The notes beneath the pieces were generated by a model, which saw only the letters and a list, made by a program, of their open reading frames with translations, ran no database searches and was not told the DNA's origin. From Peptoniphilaceae bacterium (GTDB lineage: Bacteria > Bacillota > Clostridia > Tissierellales > Peptoniphilaceae): a stretch of 64,000 nucleotides of DNA. Below are positions 40,337 to 50,487 of the stretch, piece by piece (within the stretch, counting starts at the first letter, position 1; each line of letters opens with the position of its first letter). The stretch is from NCBI GenBank assembly GCA_028726605.1, contig JAQYPV010000015.1:28513-92512 (forward strand), given 5' to 3'. A program made the translations under genes and the position numbers.

Positions 40337-40556
40337 CTGCACTGACGCGCGCATATCACTCGCACAAACATTCGCGGACGGTATACCTCAGACGCGGCGC
40401 AGCATCAACCCCGGCAAAACGCGCGCAACCGCTTGCGATGACGCGACTCACCAAACGCAGCACAGCGGCGTCTGCACAACACGCGCAATCTCTCACCATG
40501 TCGCCATACGCCACCACGCCATCACATCACCGCATCATCGCCATGCCACCACTCCA

Positions 40557-41720
40557 TCACGCCATCTTCTGCTTGTTCTCCACAAATTCCGCCCGAATCT
40601 GCGCCATGAGTTCCGGTTGCTCGATGAGGTCCACCACGCTCAGTGTCAAAATCTCCGCGGCGTAGCTGATGGCATCATGCGCCTCGTCGCTCTTGCCGTA
40701 GTCCAAAAACGTCTGGCTATGGCTGGCCGTGCCCGTGGGCACAAACGCCGTGCGAATGCACGAACCTGGCACCTCGTACATGACATTCGAGAAGTCACTG
40801 GACCCCGTCTTCTGCCGCGGCGGCGTCTGACGCGGCGCATCGACACATTTCGCCTTCTCCATCAAAAGGCCGTTCAACGTCAAGTTCGGAATCTTGTTGT
40901 TCAAGCGGTCGCCCCACCGGATCTCCACCTCCGTCTCCGTCATGAGCGCCGCGCCACGCAAGACACTCTCCACACGCTTCTCCACCGTGTTCAGGTAATC
41001 GCGCGAATACGACCGAAGCGAGAACTTCGCGCGCGCCGTGGCCGGCACCACGTTCGCGGGACCCGGACTCTCCAGAATGGTGTAGTGCATGCGCACATCG
41101 TCGCGCACATGCTCCCGCAAAAACTCCGTCCCCTGGAACGCCAAAAGCAGCGCGTCCAACGCACTGCGCCCCTCTTCCGGCCTCAGCGCCGCATGCGCAC
41201 TCTTGCCGTGGTAGATGACTTCCAAGTTCGTCAACGCCAGCGACTTGATGTCCGTCGTCGTGTCCGGCGCGCCATGCATCATGAGCGCGACGTCGAGCTC
41301 CTTCATGTACCCCTTTTCGAGCATCCGGAGCTTGCCGTGCGTCGTCTCTTCAGCCGGCGTGCCGTAGACCGTGAGGCGATACGGCGCCGCCGGGCTGTGG
41401 TTCAAAATGGTCTCCACCGTCAGCAAAATGCTCGGCGCTTGCAGGTGATGGCTACACGCGTGCCCCAGCCCCTCCAGCGCATCGTACTCGCAGAGCAGTC
41501 CGATGTTGGGACCGCCCGTGCCGTGGTCAAGCGTCGCCTTGAACGCCGTCTGCAGCCCCGCAATGCCCAACTCCACCTCAAAGCCCAGTTCCTTCAGCCG
41601 ATCCGTGATCGTCTGGGACGCGAAAAACTCGCAGTTTCCCAGCTCCGGTCGATCGAAAAACGCATCCGCCATCTCAATGTAGCGGTCACGATGGCTCATG
41701 ACAAACTCATGCAACGCCAT
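40557..41720 (-). CDS. M20 family amidohydrolase/peptidase (AbgB-like)
   Basis: NIGLLCEYDALEGLGHACSHHLQA, YGTPAEETTHGKLRML, HGKSAHAALRPEEG. Confidence 0.9.
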   Translation of the reverse strand: MALHEFVMSHRDRYIEMADAFFDRPELGNCEFFASQTITDRLKELGFEVELGIAGLQTAFKATLDHGTGGPNIGLLCEYDALEGLGHACSHHLQAPSILLTVETILNHSPAAPYRLTVYGTPAEETTHGKLRMLEKGYMKELDVALMMHGAPDTTTDIKSLALTNLEVIYHGKSAHAALRPEEGRSALDALLLAFQGTEFLREHVRDDVRMHYTILESPGPANVVPATARAKFSLRSYSRDYLNTVEKRVESVLRGAALMTETEVEIRWGDRLNNKIPNLTLNGLLMEKAKCVDAPRQTPPRQKTGSSDFSNVMYEVPGSCIRTAFVPTGTASHSQTFLDYGKSDEAHDAISYAAEILTLSVVDLIEQPELMAQIRAEFVENKQKMA

Positions 41721-41744
41721 AAATTCCCCTTTCCGTTTCAAGCA

Positions 41745-43160
41745 TCAGACGTGGTGGAACACCGGCGCCATCAACACGAATGCGCACGACAGCAAGTACC
41801 AGATCACGAACATCTTCCAGAAGTACGAGATCCACTTTTCATACGGCACGTTGGCCGCACCCAAGATTCCCATGAGCGCCGACGACGTGGGTACGATGTA
41901 GTTACCGAAGCCATCGCCGAAGCAAAACGCCGTGATGACCGCCTGGCGCGACATTCCGATGGCGTCGGCAATGGGCAGGAACACCGGCATCACGATAGCC
42001 GCCTGACCCGAACCCGACGTCAACACCAGGTTGATGAGGAAGTTGGTCGTGAGCATCGAGAGACTCTGGAGCGGCCGCGGAATGTACTGGATAACGTTGA
42101 TGAGGAAGTTCACCACCGTGTCGATGATCATGCCCGCTTCCATGATGTTGCCGATGGAGCGCGCCACACCGATGATGAGCACGGCGCCCGTCATCTTCTT
42201 GACGCCATCCACGAAGTCCTTGGCGATGGTGGACGGCGACGACCCGGCGAGAAAGCCCGCGACGATGGCCAGCACCAAGAACGCCGCCGCTATCTCGCGC
42301 ATGTCCCAATCCCACGCGGCCCCACCGTAGACGATGAGCGCCATCGTGCCAAAGAGCGCCAAGATGATGAGCACCCGGCGAAAGTTGAGCGCGCCGTAGG
42401 AGTCCAAGTCCTTGCCTTCGAAGATGTTGTTGTTCTGATCCAGTTCGTACATGATGGACGCCTGCGGGTTCTTCTGGATCTTACGCGCGTAGAGCATGAG
42501 CCAGGCGATGGACACCACGAGGAACACGACGAAGGCGGCAAAGCGGTAGTTTAAGCCCGAATACGGTTCCAGTCCCGCAATGCTCTGCGAGAGCAGCGTC
42601 GTACTGGGCTGGAACATACCGGTCGAAAAGCCCACCGCGCCGCCGAAGATGATGATGGAGACGCCGACCAGCGAGTCCAAGCCCAGCGAGTACGCAATGA
42701 GCACCGTCATCGGGGCGAAGGCGATAAAGGTGTTGACGCCGATGGTCGTACAGAGCGCCGCAAACATCACCGTCAAAATGGGGATGAACCAAATGCCCTT
42801 GTCCTTCGCCTTCCGAACCATCTGCGCCACGGTCGACTGGAACGCGCCGCTCTTAATGATGATGGAAAAGGCCGCGCCGGAGAACATGATCATCAGGAGC
42901 AGATCCATGTTGTCGATAAACGCGTCCGCAATGAGACCCGGCACATCGAGCGGTGAAACCGCGTGCGATTCAATCGTCTGGAATGACCCCGGCACGATGA
43001 CCTTCTTCCCTGCCGCGTTTTCCACGCGCTCAAATTCCCCAGCGGGAATGATCCACGTGAGCGCCATGATGATGAGCACCATGGCCATCAAAATGACCAG
43101 TGAATGCGGCATCTTGAAGTGCTTCTTCTCCTTGACCGGAGCTTCATTATATTTTGCCAT
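41745..43160 (-). CDS. YfcC family (DcuC-like) carrier
   Basis: HSLVILMAMVLIIMALTWIIPAGEFERV; multi-TM; TSGSGQAAIVMPVFLPIADAIGMSRQAVITAF. Confidence 0.88.
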   Translation of the reverse strand: MAKYNEAPVKEKKHFKMPHSLVILMAMVLIIMALTWIIPAGEFERVENAAGKKVIVPGSFQTIESHAVSPLDVPGLIADAFIDNMDLLLMIMFSGAAFSIIIKSGAFQSTVAQMVRKAKDKGIWFIPILTVMFAALCTTIGVNTFIAFAPMTVLIAYSLGLDSLVGVSIIIFGGAVGFSTGMFQPSTTLLSQSIAGLEPYSGLNYRFAAFVVFLVVSIAWLMLYARKIQKNPQASIMYELDQNNNIFEGKDLDSYGALNFRRVLIILALFGTMALIVYGGAAWDWDMREIAAAFLVLAIVAGFLAGSSPSTIAKDFVDGVKKMTGAVLIIGVARSIGNIMEAGMIIDTVVNFLINVIQYIPRPLQSLSMLTTNFLINLVLTSGSGQAAIVMPVFLPIADAIGMSRQAVITAFCFGDGFGNYIVPTSSALMGILGAANVPYEKWISYFWKMFVIWYLLSCAFVLMAPVFHHV

Positions 43161-43230
43161 TGTCTTACTCCTCTGTGATCACGCCGCTGCCACACATGCT
43201 CGATAACGCCCAATTTGCGGCTTATGGTCT

Positions 43231-43259
43231 ATTTTACTCACGCGCCGACAGCCATACAA
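43231..43259 (-). promoter_or_regulatory. promoter of yfcC-M20 operon
   Basis: TTGTAT-N17-TAAAAT on minus strand. Confidence 0.6.
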
Positions 43260-43534
43260 GAAATACATTTGATAGACATTATCCCCATAAAATCGCGCGT
43301 CCATGGTGCTCAGCGTGAGTTGTAACGTGCGCGAACAGCATCGCACCCGGTGTGGCGAACGCCAGTCGCAACGTGCGCGCGCCAAATGGCCATCGTTTCG
43401 TGCGCTGGCTGTATGGCGCCCAGTGTGCCTTGGGCGAATTTTGGCGTGCGCTCGGCGATAATCCCTTGATAAGGCCACATTTCGCTCCGCCAAGAACTCC
43501 TCACGCGGCAATCTGAGCCAAGCGTTTCACCGGT

Positions 43535-43823
43535 CGTAGGGGCAATTTTGAAAAAAGCCACTAGAGCGTATACACGATCAAAAATGGTGTGGGCAAAATG
43601 GGCAAAGGCGCCTCGGCCGTCTATCTTTCAGGCGCGAAAATAGACGGAATTTGAGATAAAGGAGCATTTGCGGATACGCCACGCGCCAAAAATAGACGCT
43701 ATTGACTAAAACATTGAATTTCCCGGCACGCCGAATAGACGCTTTTAAGAGAAAACTCAGTTTGCCCATACCATTTTCGCGAAGCTATACGCCATCGCAA
43801 ACTTAATGCGATTTGCCCCTACG
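43535..43823. mobile_element. 289-bp MITE-like element with long imperfect terminal inverted repeats
   Basis: Ends CGTAGGGGCAA/TTGCCCCTACG; further co-linear matching blocks GCGTATA and AAAATGGT(A/G)TGGGCAAA at identical spacing in both arms; no ORF. Confidence 0.65.
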
Positions 43824-43859
43824 TGATGTGTTCGCAAAACGGAAAAGAATCGAGTTTCC

Positions 43860-44640
43860 CCCTACGATGGCTGATCGTCCGGCGGGCTGATCGTCCGGCG
43901 ACCATTCCGCTGAAGAGAAGTGGGTGGCTCGTGTCAAGCGCCGTAATGGGCGCCTCGTCCTTGCGGTTGAGCACCGTGACCGTTTTGAGCGGCACCAATG
44001 CCGTGGATTGCTCTGCACCGCCATTGATCTGGTAGAACACGCTGTACCCCGCAACCGGCGCCTCGCTCACAGCGTAGGTGAGGTTCGCCAGCAGCTCCAA
44101 CGTCTGAACATCACCATGTTTGAGCTTCAGCGTGGCGACGCCGTTGGCGTCGAATGGTGCGCCCTTCACCGTCTTGTTTACCAATTGCGGGTTACACCGT
44201 AATGTCGAACTCCCTCGTGCGGTCACCTGTCGTACCATCCGGGACGCTCTCCTTGACCGTGAGCTTCGCATACGTCCCTTCATAGGTATTCTCGAATACG
44301 GCAACCTTCGTCTGTCCGGCGATGATGGTCCCGGCCTGTGTTTTGGACACCTCTGAAAAGGCATAACCCAAGGGAATAGCATCCTCTGTTACTGTGTATG
44401 ATGCATCCTTTTGAAGGCCATAGATGATGACACGCTCACCTGCGTGAAGCGAGAACGCATTCGACAGGGTTCCCGTGCTCGTACTCGTGACGCCTTCTCC
44501 CACTTTATCTCCCGTCGCATTGTACACAAAATGAGGATGGGATGCGTTCGGCACATCTCCGCTGAGCGTCAGTTGAAAACCAAAGCTCTGATTCGGATCG
44601 GGATCTCCGAAATCGAAGACGACACACCGTCTTGCCGATC
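43860..44640 (-). pseudogene. remnant of pilin/adhesin with DUF7601-like (pilin isopeptide) domains
   Basis: VVFDFGDPDPNQSFGFQLTLSGDVPNAS... and KLTVKESVPDGTTGDRTREFDITV then TAA; frame shifts to TVKGAPFDANGVATLKLKHGDVQTLELLANLTYAVSEAP. Confidence 0.75.
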
Positions 44641-44747
44641 ACTTCCTTTTCATCATGTGCTTCTTGAGTGAGGCGGCTTTCATTAAACGAACCGCCCTTC
44701 TGGAAGGTTTGTCCGGAATGGTGGATAATGGGAGAAAAGGAGGGTTT

Positions 44748-46262
44748 ATGCGCCTGGAAAAAGTCATTCGCAATTCCAAATTTCTGCTGGTGCAGCGCGC
44801 GGCGCAGATGGTCGCGCAGTTTGCGGTGCGCACGGCTTTTTTGTGGACCATCGGCGTCTCGTATTTGGGACTCAGTGCGGTCTTCGGCGACATCTTCATG
44901 ATGCTCTCGCTCGTGGAGCTGGGCATCGGGACGGCCTTCACCTACTTTTTATATGAGCCCATCGCCCAAGAAGACCACCAGCACATCCGCGACCTCTTGG
45001 AGCTGTACCGACGTGCCTATCTCGCGGTCGCCGGCATCGTGGCCGTCATCGGCATCGCCCTCTTTCCCTTTTTGCCGCAGCTGGTCCAATCCGACGTGGC
45101 ACTATCGGAACTCCAGAGCGTCTACCTGCTGTTGCTCGCAAACACCGTGGCCGGCTACTTCTTCAGTTACCGCCAGACCGTCTTCACAGCCTACCAGGCG
45201 CAGTACGTGAACGCCGCCTGGTACAGCATCTTCTACCTCTTGACCGCCGCCGGGCAGATCGTCGTGCTCTTTCTCACGAAAAACTACCTGGCCTTCCTCG
45301 CCGTGGACGTGCTCTTCCAGCTGCTGCGCAACCTGCTCCTGGCGCGTCTCGTCACGCGCGCCTATCCCGCCGTCTTCGAGAAGACCCCGCGCCCGCTCCC
45401 CGCGGACGAAAAACGCTTCGTGTTCCAGCGCGTCGCCGCCCTCTTCTTCCACCGACTGGGGTCAGTGGCCATGAACGGCACGGACAGCCTCGTGATGTCC
45501 TTCTTCGCCCGCCTCTCGTTTGTGGGCCTCTACGCCAACTACATGCTGGTCTACAAAGGCGTCCTCACCATCGCCGCGCAGCTCTTTGCCGTCCTCACGC
45601 CGAGCGTCGGAAATCTCAGCGTCACCGAAAACCGCCAAAAATCCCGCGCCGTCTTCGAACGCCTGTTCTTCGCCAACGCCTGGATTGCCCTCTACGTCGG
45701 GCTGGGATTGGCGCTTCTCTTAAATCCCTTCCTCTCGTTCTGGCTCTCCGAGGCCTACGTCCTGCCCCTCGCCTATCCCCTGCTCATCGGACTGATGTTT
45801 TTCACCACGATGATCCGCCAATCCGCCGTCACCTTCAATCAGGCCGGTGGCTACTTCTGGCAGACTCGCTACAAGCCGCTGGTAGAAGCCGCACTGGACC
45901 TGGGCTTCTCCCTGCTCTTCGCCCACCTCCTCGGCCCCATCGGCATCGTGCTCGGCAACATCGCAAGTCTTGTTCTGGTGAGCGTCTGGTACGACGGCTT
46001 CATCCTGTACCGGGACTGGTTTCACGCGCCCTTCGCCGATTACCTGCGCCGGACGGCCCTCGCCTTTCTGGCCTTTTTCGCACTCGGCGGCCTCACCTTT
46101 GCGATGCTGTCCGCGGCCTCCCGGTGGGGGCTGGGCTTTATTGGGCAGGCCGTGCTGCTCACCCTCTTCGTGAACGGCACGCTCTTCGTCGCCCTCCGAA
46201 AGACCGACGCCTTCCAGTACTATTGGGGCATCCTCCAAAAGCGCATCAAAAAAAGAGCCTAG
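44748..46262 (+). CDS. polysaccharide flippase (Wzx/MATE-like)
   Basis: MRLEKVIRNSKFLLVQRAAQMVAQF; about 12-14 TM; strong RBS ggagaaaaggaggg. Confidence 0.85.
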   Translation: MRLEKVIRNSKFLLVQRAAQMVAQFAVRTAFLWTIGVSYLGLSAVFGDIFMMLSLVELGIGTAFTYFLYEPIAQEDHQHIRDLLELYRRAYLAVAGIVAVIGIALFPFLPQLVQSDVALSELQSVYLLLLANTVAGYFFSYRQTVFTAYQAQYVNAAWYSIFYLLTAAGQIVVLFLTKNYLAFLAVDVLFQLLRNLLLARLVTRAYPAVFEKTPRPLPADEKRFVFQRVAALFFHRLGSVAMNGTDSLVMSFFARLSFVGLYANYMLVYKGVLTIAAQLFAVLTPSVGNLSVTENRQKSRAVFERLFFANAWIALYVGLGLALLLNPFLSFWLSEAYVLPLAYPLLIGLMFFTTMIRQSAVTFNQAGGYFWQTRYKPLVEAALDLGFSLLFAHLLGPIGIVLGNIASLVLVSVWYDGFILYRDWFHAPFADYLRRTALAFLAFFALGGLTFAMLSAASRWGLGFIGQAVLLTLFVNGTLFVALRKTDAFQYYWGILQKRIKKRA

Positions 46263-46282
46263 ATCCGAAGGCTCTTTTTTTT
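46248..46282 (+). terminator. terminator of flippase gene, overlapping its stop codon
   Basis: aaaaaaagagcctagatccgaaggctctttttttt. Confidence 0.85.
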
Positions 46283-46376
46283 CTGACGAAACGGACGATT
46301 GCGGCATCTCTTTTCCATTCATTACGCTTTCCCTTTTCGTATGATTTGGGCTTCTCGACGAATCGTTGTGGTCCTC

Positions 46377-47714
46377 CTAACGAATGAGCGGCAGAAACGC
46401 CTGCGCCAGCCCAAGGAGCAGGAAAAAGCCCAACGTGTCCGTCACCGTCGTCAGAAAGATGGAACTCGCCAGTGCCGGGTCCTTCCCGAGCTTCTTCAAC
46501 AACACCGGGATGAGCAGCCCCGCCACGCCGCCGATGACCATGTTGCCGACCATCGCCAAGACCACGATGACCCCTAAGAACCCATTGCGATACACCACGA
46601 TGACGACGAGAGCCGTGATCGCCCCGATGATGAGGCCGTTCATCGCCCCGCCGAAGATCTCTTTCACGAGCTGCGCCCGCGCCTCCTCCCGGTCGACGCC
46701 GTCCTTGGAGAGCGCCCGGATGATGATGGACATGGTCTGCGAGCCGGCATTCCCGCCCATCCCGCTGATGATGGTCATGATGGCCGACAGCGCCACCACC
46801 TGCGCGATGGTGTCCTCAAAGAGGTTCACCACACTCGACGCCAAAAACGCCGTCAGAAGATTCACTATGAGCCACGGCAGCCGCATCTTAATCGACGCCG
46901 TAAGCGGCGTGTCCAGGTCTTCCTCCACGTTTGCGCCGGCCAGCTGCATCATGTCCTCCTCGTGTTCCTCCACGATGACGTCGATGATGTCGTCCACGGT
47001 GATGATGCCCAGAATCCGCCCACTCGAGACCACCGGAATGGCGTTCAGATCGTACTTGGTCACCAGCCGTGCCGCTTCCTCCTGATCCTCCTCCGGCGCA
47101 ATCGAAATGACGTGCTCGTGCATGAACGCCGCCATGGGCTCATCCGCCTCCGCCAGGAGAATGTCCCGCAAGTCCACGGCCCCGATGAGCCGCCGGTTCT
47201 CGTCCACGATGTAGATGGTCTCGATCTGCTCCGTCTTGGGGCCGATCTGACGGATCTTCTCCAGCGCGTCCGTGGCCGTCATGGTGCTGCGCAGCGCGAT
47301 GTAGCGCGTGGTCATGATGCCGCCCGCAGACTCTTCCGGATAGCGCAAGAGCTCCGTGATCGTGCGCCGATCCTCCGACTTCATGAGGTCCACCAGCGCC
47401 TTGCGCCGTCCGATGGTCATGTCTCCCAAAATGTCCACGATGTCGTCTTTTTCCATGAAGCGAAAGACGAAGAGCAGTCGGTGATTCCCGAGGTGATCCA
47501 CCATGCGCATCCGGTCGCGATCCTCCGAGACCTCAATGACCTTGGCGAGCGACGGATCGTCCAGCATCTCCTCAAAGCGCGAGAGTTCCTCATCGTCCAA
47601 GTCTGCCGCCGCACCGGCGATGTCGACCGGCTCCACCGTCTCAAACAGAGAGGCAATCTTGCCCACACGATTCTGTTGAATGAGTTCCACTAAGGACACG
47701 CGCCCCTCCTTCAA
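46377..47714 (-). CDS. mgtE: magnesium transporter MgtE
   Basis: MgtE_N, CBS pair, GGNAGSQTMSIIIRAL. Confidence 0.96.
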   Translation of the reverse strand: MKEGRVSLVELIQQNRVGKIASLFETVEPVDIAGAAADLDDEELSRFEEMLDDPSLAKVIEVSEDRDRMRMVDHLGNHRLLFVFRFMEKDDIVDILGDMTIGRRKALVDLMKSEDRRTITELLRYPEESAGGIMTTRYIALRSTMTATDALEKIRQIGPKTEQIETIYIVDENRRLIGAVDLRDILLAEADEPMAAFMHEHVISIAPEEDQEEAARLVTKYDLNAIPVVSSGRILGIITVDDIIDVIVEEHEEDMMQLAGANVEEDLDTPLTASIKMRLPWLIVNLLTAFLASSVVNLFEDTIAQVVALSAIMTIISGMGGNAGSQTMSIIIRALSKDGVDREEARAQLVKEIFGGAMNGLIIGAITALVVIVVYRNGFLGVIVVLAMVGNMVIGGVAGLLIPVLLKKLGKDPALASSIFLTTVTDTLGFFLLLGLAQAFLPLIR

Positions 47715-47749
47715 TGCTTCGTTGCGTCAAAACCTCCTCTATTATACAA

Positions 47750-47785
47750 AGAACAGCCGCCAAAAATTGCTTTGGCGACTGTTTC
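47750..47785 (-). terminator. terminator of amino-acid ABC operon
   Basis: Dyad AACAGcCGCCAAA...TTTGGCGaCTGTTT. Confidence 0.55.
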
Positions 47786-47830
47786 TATCGGGCCGACCCG
47801 ACCCGTTGGCGATGCCCCCCAGGCATCGCG

Positions 47831-48559
47831 CTATTGACGCAGAAACTCCACGAGTTCCCGCGACTTCGGCCGTTCAAAGATCTCCTCCGGCGTGCCAATC
47901 TCCTGCAACACGCCGTTCACCATGAAGGCAACCCGGCTGGAGACGTTGCGCGCAAAACGCATCTCGTGCGTCACGACGACCATCGTCATGCCGTCCTGCG
48001 CCAGATCCTGCATGACGTTCAACACTTCGCCCACGTTCTGCGGGTCCAGCGCCGAGGTGGGCTCGTCGAAGAGCAACACCTCCGGGCCCATGGAAAGCGC
48101 CCGCGCGATGGCGACGCGCTGCTGCTGGCCGCCGGAAATCTGATGGGGTTTGGCGTCCGTGTACTCCACCATGCCCACGCGCTCGAGGTGCTTCTGGGCC
48201 ACGCCGAGGGCCTCGTCATGGCTGCGCTTTAACACCTTCTCCTGCCCCAAGAGGCAGTTCTCCAAGACGGTCAAGTTCTTAAACAAGTTGAACGACTGGA
48301 ACACCATGCCCACCTTGGTGGTGTAGTGGCGCACGTCAAAGCCCGGAACCAAGATGGATTCCCCGTGAAAGAGGATGTCGCCCCCCGTCGGCTCCTCCAA
48401 GAGGTTGAGGCACCGGAGGAATGTGGATTTGCCTGAGCCCGACGGGCCGATGACGGACACCACCTCGCCCGGCAAGAGCGAAAGTGAAATATCTCGTAAA
48501 ACGGTCTTCTCTCCGAACTGCTTTTGTAATTGTCTGCTCTCTAAAATCGCCTGTGTCAT
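47831..48559 (-). CDS. polar amino acid ABC transporter ATPase
   Basis: [39 protein letters not shown]. Confidence 0.93.
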   Translation of the reverse strand: MTQAILESRQLQKQFGEKTVLRDISLSLLPGEVVSVIGPSGSGKSTFLRCLNLLEEPTGGDILFHGESILVPGFDVRHYTTKVGMVFQSFNLFKNLTVLENCLLGQEKVLKRSHDEALGVAQKHLERVGMVEYTDAKPHQISGGQQQRVAIARALSMGPEVLLFDEPTSALDPQNVGEVLNVMQDLAQDGMTMVVVTHEMRFARNVSSRVAFMVNGVLQEIGTPEEIFERPKSRELVEFLRQ

Positions 48560-48560
48560 C

Positions 48561-50138
48561 TCACGCCCCCTGTCCCGTTGCACTCTGCATCGAAAAACGA
48601 CTGTCACCATTGACCTGCTTGCCCAATAACCGCACGAGAAAGTTCGCCACGCGCGTCAGGATGAAGTAGATGATGGCCACGATGAAGTAGGCCTGGAAGA
48701 TCTGGAAGGTCGAGCCGGCGACGGACTTGGTGACGAAGAAGAGCTCAGTCACCGAAATGACGTTCAAGACCGACGTGTCTTTGATGTTGACGATGAGCTC
48801 ATTGCCGATGGACGGCAGGATGGCCCGCATGGCCTGCGGCAGGATGACGTGGCGCATCTTCTGGCTGTGCGTAAGGCCGATGGCGTGGGAGGCTTCAAAC
48901 TGCCCCACATCCACGGCGTCGATGCCGCCCCGGATTGTCTCGGCGAGATACGCGCCAGTGTTGATGGAGACGATCAAGACGGCCGCAAAGAGCGCGTTCA
49001 TGTCCACGCCCAGGAACTGCTTTGAGCCGTAGTAGATCAGCATCGCCTGAACGATCATCGGGGTGGAGCGGAAGAGTTCCACATAGCAAGTGCCCAGAAT
49101 CTGGAAGAAGCGGATGACCCATTTGGACGGACCGCTCTTGCGCTTCGTGGGAATGGAACGCACCACTTGCACGATGAATCCGATCACGAGGCCAAAGGCC
49201 GTGCCCAAGATGGAGATCAAGAGCGTCACCAGCATGCCGCGCAGGAACAGACCATTGTACTCACTCCAGATGCTCGCCACCGTGGCGAAGAATCCGGCGT
49301 CATCCGTCTGTTCGGCATCGGGATTGGACTGCAGCGCGACCATGTTGTCCATGGTCTCCTGACGCGTCTCTTCCGGGATCTGCGCCAGCGCCTCGTTGAG
49401 CGCGGCCAGGAGCGGACTGTTTTTGGCGACGCCGACGGCAATGGACGTGTCCTCAGGCGAGGCTTCAAAGCCCTGCCCTTCGGCGAACTCCACCATGGCG
49501 AGGTCGGCATCCGCCATGGTCGCCGCCAAAGCGCCCGGACGCTCCGAGACGTAGCCGTCGATGGACCCCGCTTTGAGCGCCGTGATCATGGTCGGAAACG
49601 CGTCCATGGCCGTCTGTTTGTTCACATTGGGGATCTGATCCACGAGCGTGTAGTGGAAGGTGTTGAGCTGCGCCGTGATCTTGGCGCCGTCAAAATCCGA
49701 AAGAGCCGTGGCGCCCGCGTACTGTCCCGCCTTCTGCACGACCAGAACGATGTCGGACGTGTAGTAGTTCTCGGTGAAGTCGATGACTTCTTTGCGCTCC
49801 GCCGTGGGCGACATGCCCGCAATGATGGCGTCGATCTTGCCCGACGTCAACGCCGGCAAAAGCCCGTCCCACTCGATCTTCTGAATCTCCACCGGCCGTC
49901 CCAGCTTTTCGGCGAGGGATTTGGCCATCTGCACGTCGTAGCCGTTGGCGTACTCGCCCGGACTGTTCGCCACGGGCACCGCGCCGTTGGCGTCCGTGGA
50001 CTGCGACCAGTTGAACGGCGCGTAGTTCACTTCCATGCCCACCCGCAAGGGGGCGACCTCCGCGTCCTGCGCGTGCACGGGCACGATGGCAAGGACCAGC
50101 GCCACGACCATCATCCCAAGCGTTCTCAAAATCCTCAT
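48561..50138 (-). CDS. fused substrate-binding protein and permease of amino acid ABC transporter (predicted lysine)
   Basis: Signal peptide; [20 protein letters not shown]-terminal HisM-type permease [13 protein letters not shown]; preceded by lysine riboswitch. Confidence 0.9.
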   Translation of the reverse strand: MRILRTLGMMVVALVLAIVPVHAQDAEVAPLRVGMEVNYAPFNWSQSTDANGAVPVANSPGEYANGYDVQMAKSLAEKLGRPVEIQKIEWDGLLPALTSGKIDAIIAGMSPTAERKEVIDFTENYYTSDIVLVVQKAGQYAGATALSDFDGAKITAQLNTFHYTLVDQIPNVNKQTAMDAFPTMITALKAGSIDGYVSERPGALAATMADADLAMVEFAEGQGFEASPEDTSIAVGVAKNSPLLAALNEALAQIPEETRQETMDNMVALQSNPDAEQTDDAGFFATVASIWSEYNGLFLRGMLVTLLISILGTAFGLVIGFIVQVVRSIPTKRKSGPSKWVIRFFQILGTCYVELFRSTPMIVQAMLIYYGSKQFLGVDMNALFAAVLIVSINTGAYLAETIRGGIDAVDVGQFEASHAIGLTHSQKMRHVILPQAMRAILPSIGNELIVNIKDTSVLNVISVTELFFVTKSVAGSTFQIFQAYFIVAIIYFILTRVANFLVRLLGKQVNGDSRFSMQSATGQGA

Positions 50139-50201
50139 TGTTCTCTCCTTCCTCCGTTGGCCAAGCCACGGGGTACTGAGTGAATCCCGCAAAAATCAAA
50201 T

Positions 50202-50228
50202 AAAAAAAGGAAAGGCTTGCGCCTTTCC
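50202..50228 (-). terminator. riboswitch expression-platform terminator
   Basis: Minus strand GGAAAGGCGCAAGCCTTTCCTTTTTTT. Confidence 0.8.
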
Positions 50229-50243
50229 ACGACGTGGTTCACT

Positions 50244-50405
50244 CAAGATAGCGCAACACCGTATACGGTGACAGTCCGAAATCTGTTCGATTCCGGCCCA
50301 ACGGAAGCGCGCGTCCGCTCTCCCATTTCGGCGAATTCGCCTTTCCCCTCCTTCTTCGGCCACCGCCTCCAAAGGGTACTCATCGTCTTCGCGCCTCTAC
50401 CTCAT
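50244..50405 (-). ncRNA. lysine riboswitch aptamer (L-box)
   Basis: Minus strand GAGGTAGAGGCGCGAAG...GATGAGTA...GGAGGCGGTGGCCGAAG...AAAGGCGAATTCGCCGAAATGGG...CTGTCACCGTATACGG...CTATCTTG closing P1. Confidence 0.88.
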
Positions 50406-50434
50406 CAGATGACAAGGAGTATTGATTTTGGTAC

Positions 50435-50463
50435 AGTCTAGTGGTTTGTCCTGCGTCTGTCAA
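50435..50463 (-). promoter_or_regulatory. promoter of lysine riboswitch transcript
   Basis: TTGACA-N17-TAGACT on minus strand. Confidence 0.75.
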
Positions 50464-50487
50464 GACCAATTGCGCTTACAGGACAAA

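Noticed and set aside
40340-40566. Novel ORF or microsatellite in the CCAT/CACC-rich stretch after the M20 gene
   Set aside because: Low-complexity, irregular word repetition without a fixed period; no coding support.
43320-43460. 46-bp repeats around CGTGCGCG (43324, 43370, 43397, 43443)
   Set aside because: Only short GC-rich words recur and spacing is inconsistent; insufficient to call a repeat.
50244-50405. tRNA (because of the CTGTTCGATTCCGGCC stretch)
   Set aside because: The segment belongs to the lysine riboswitch; no cloverleaf could be built.
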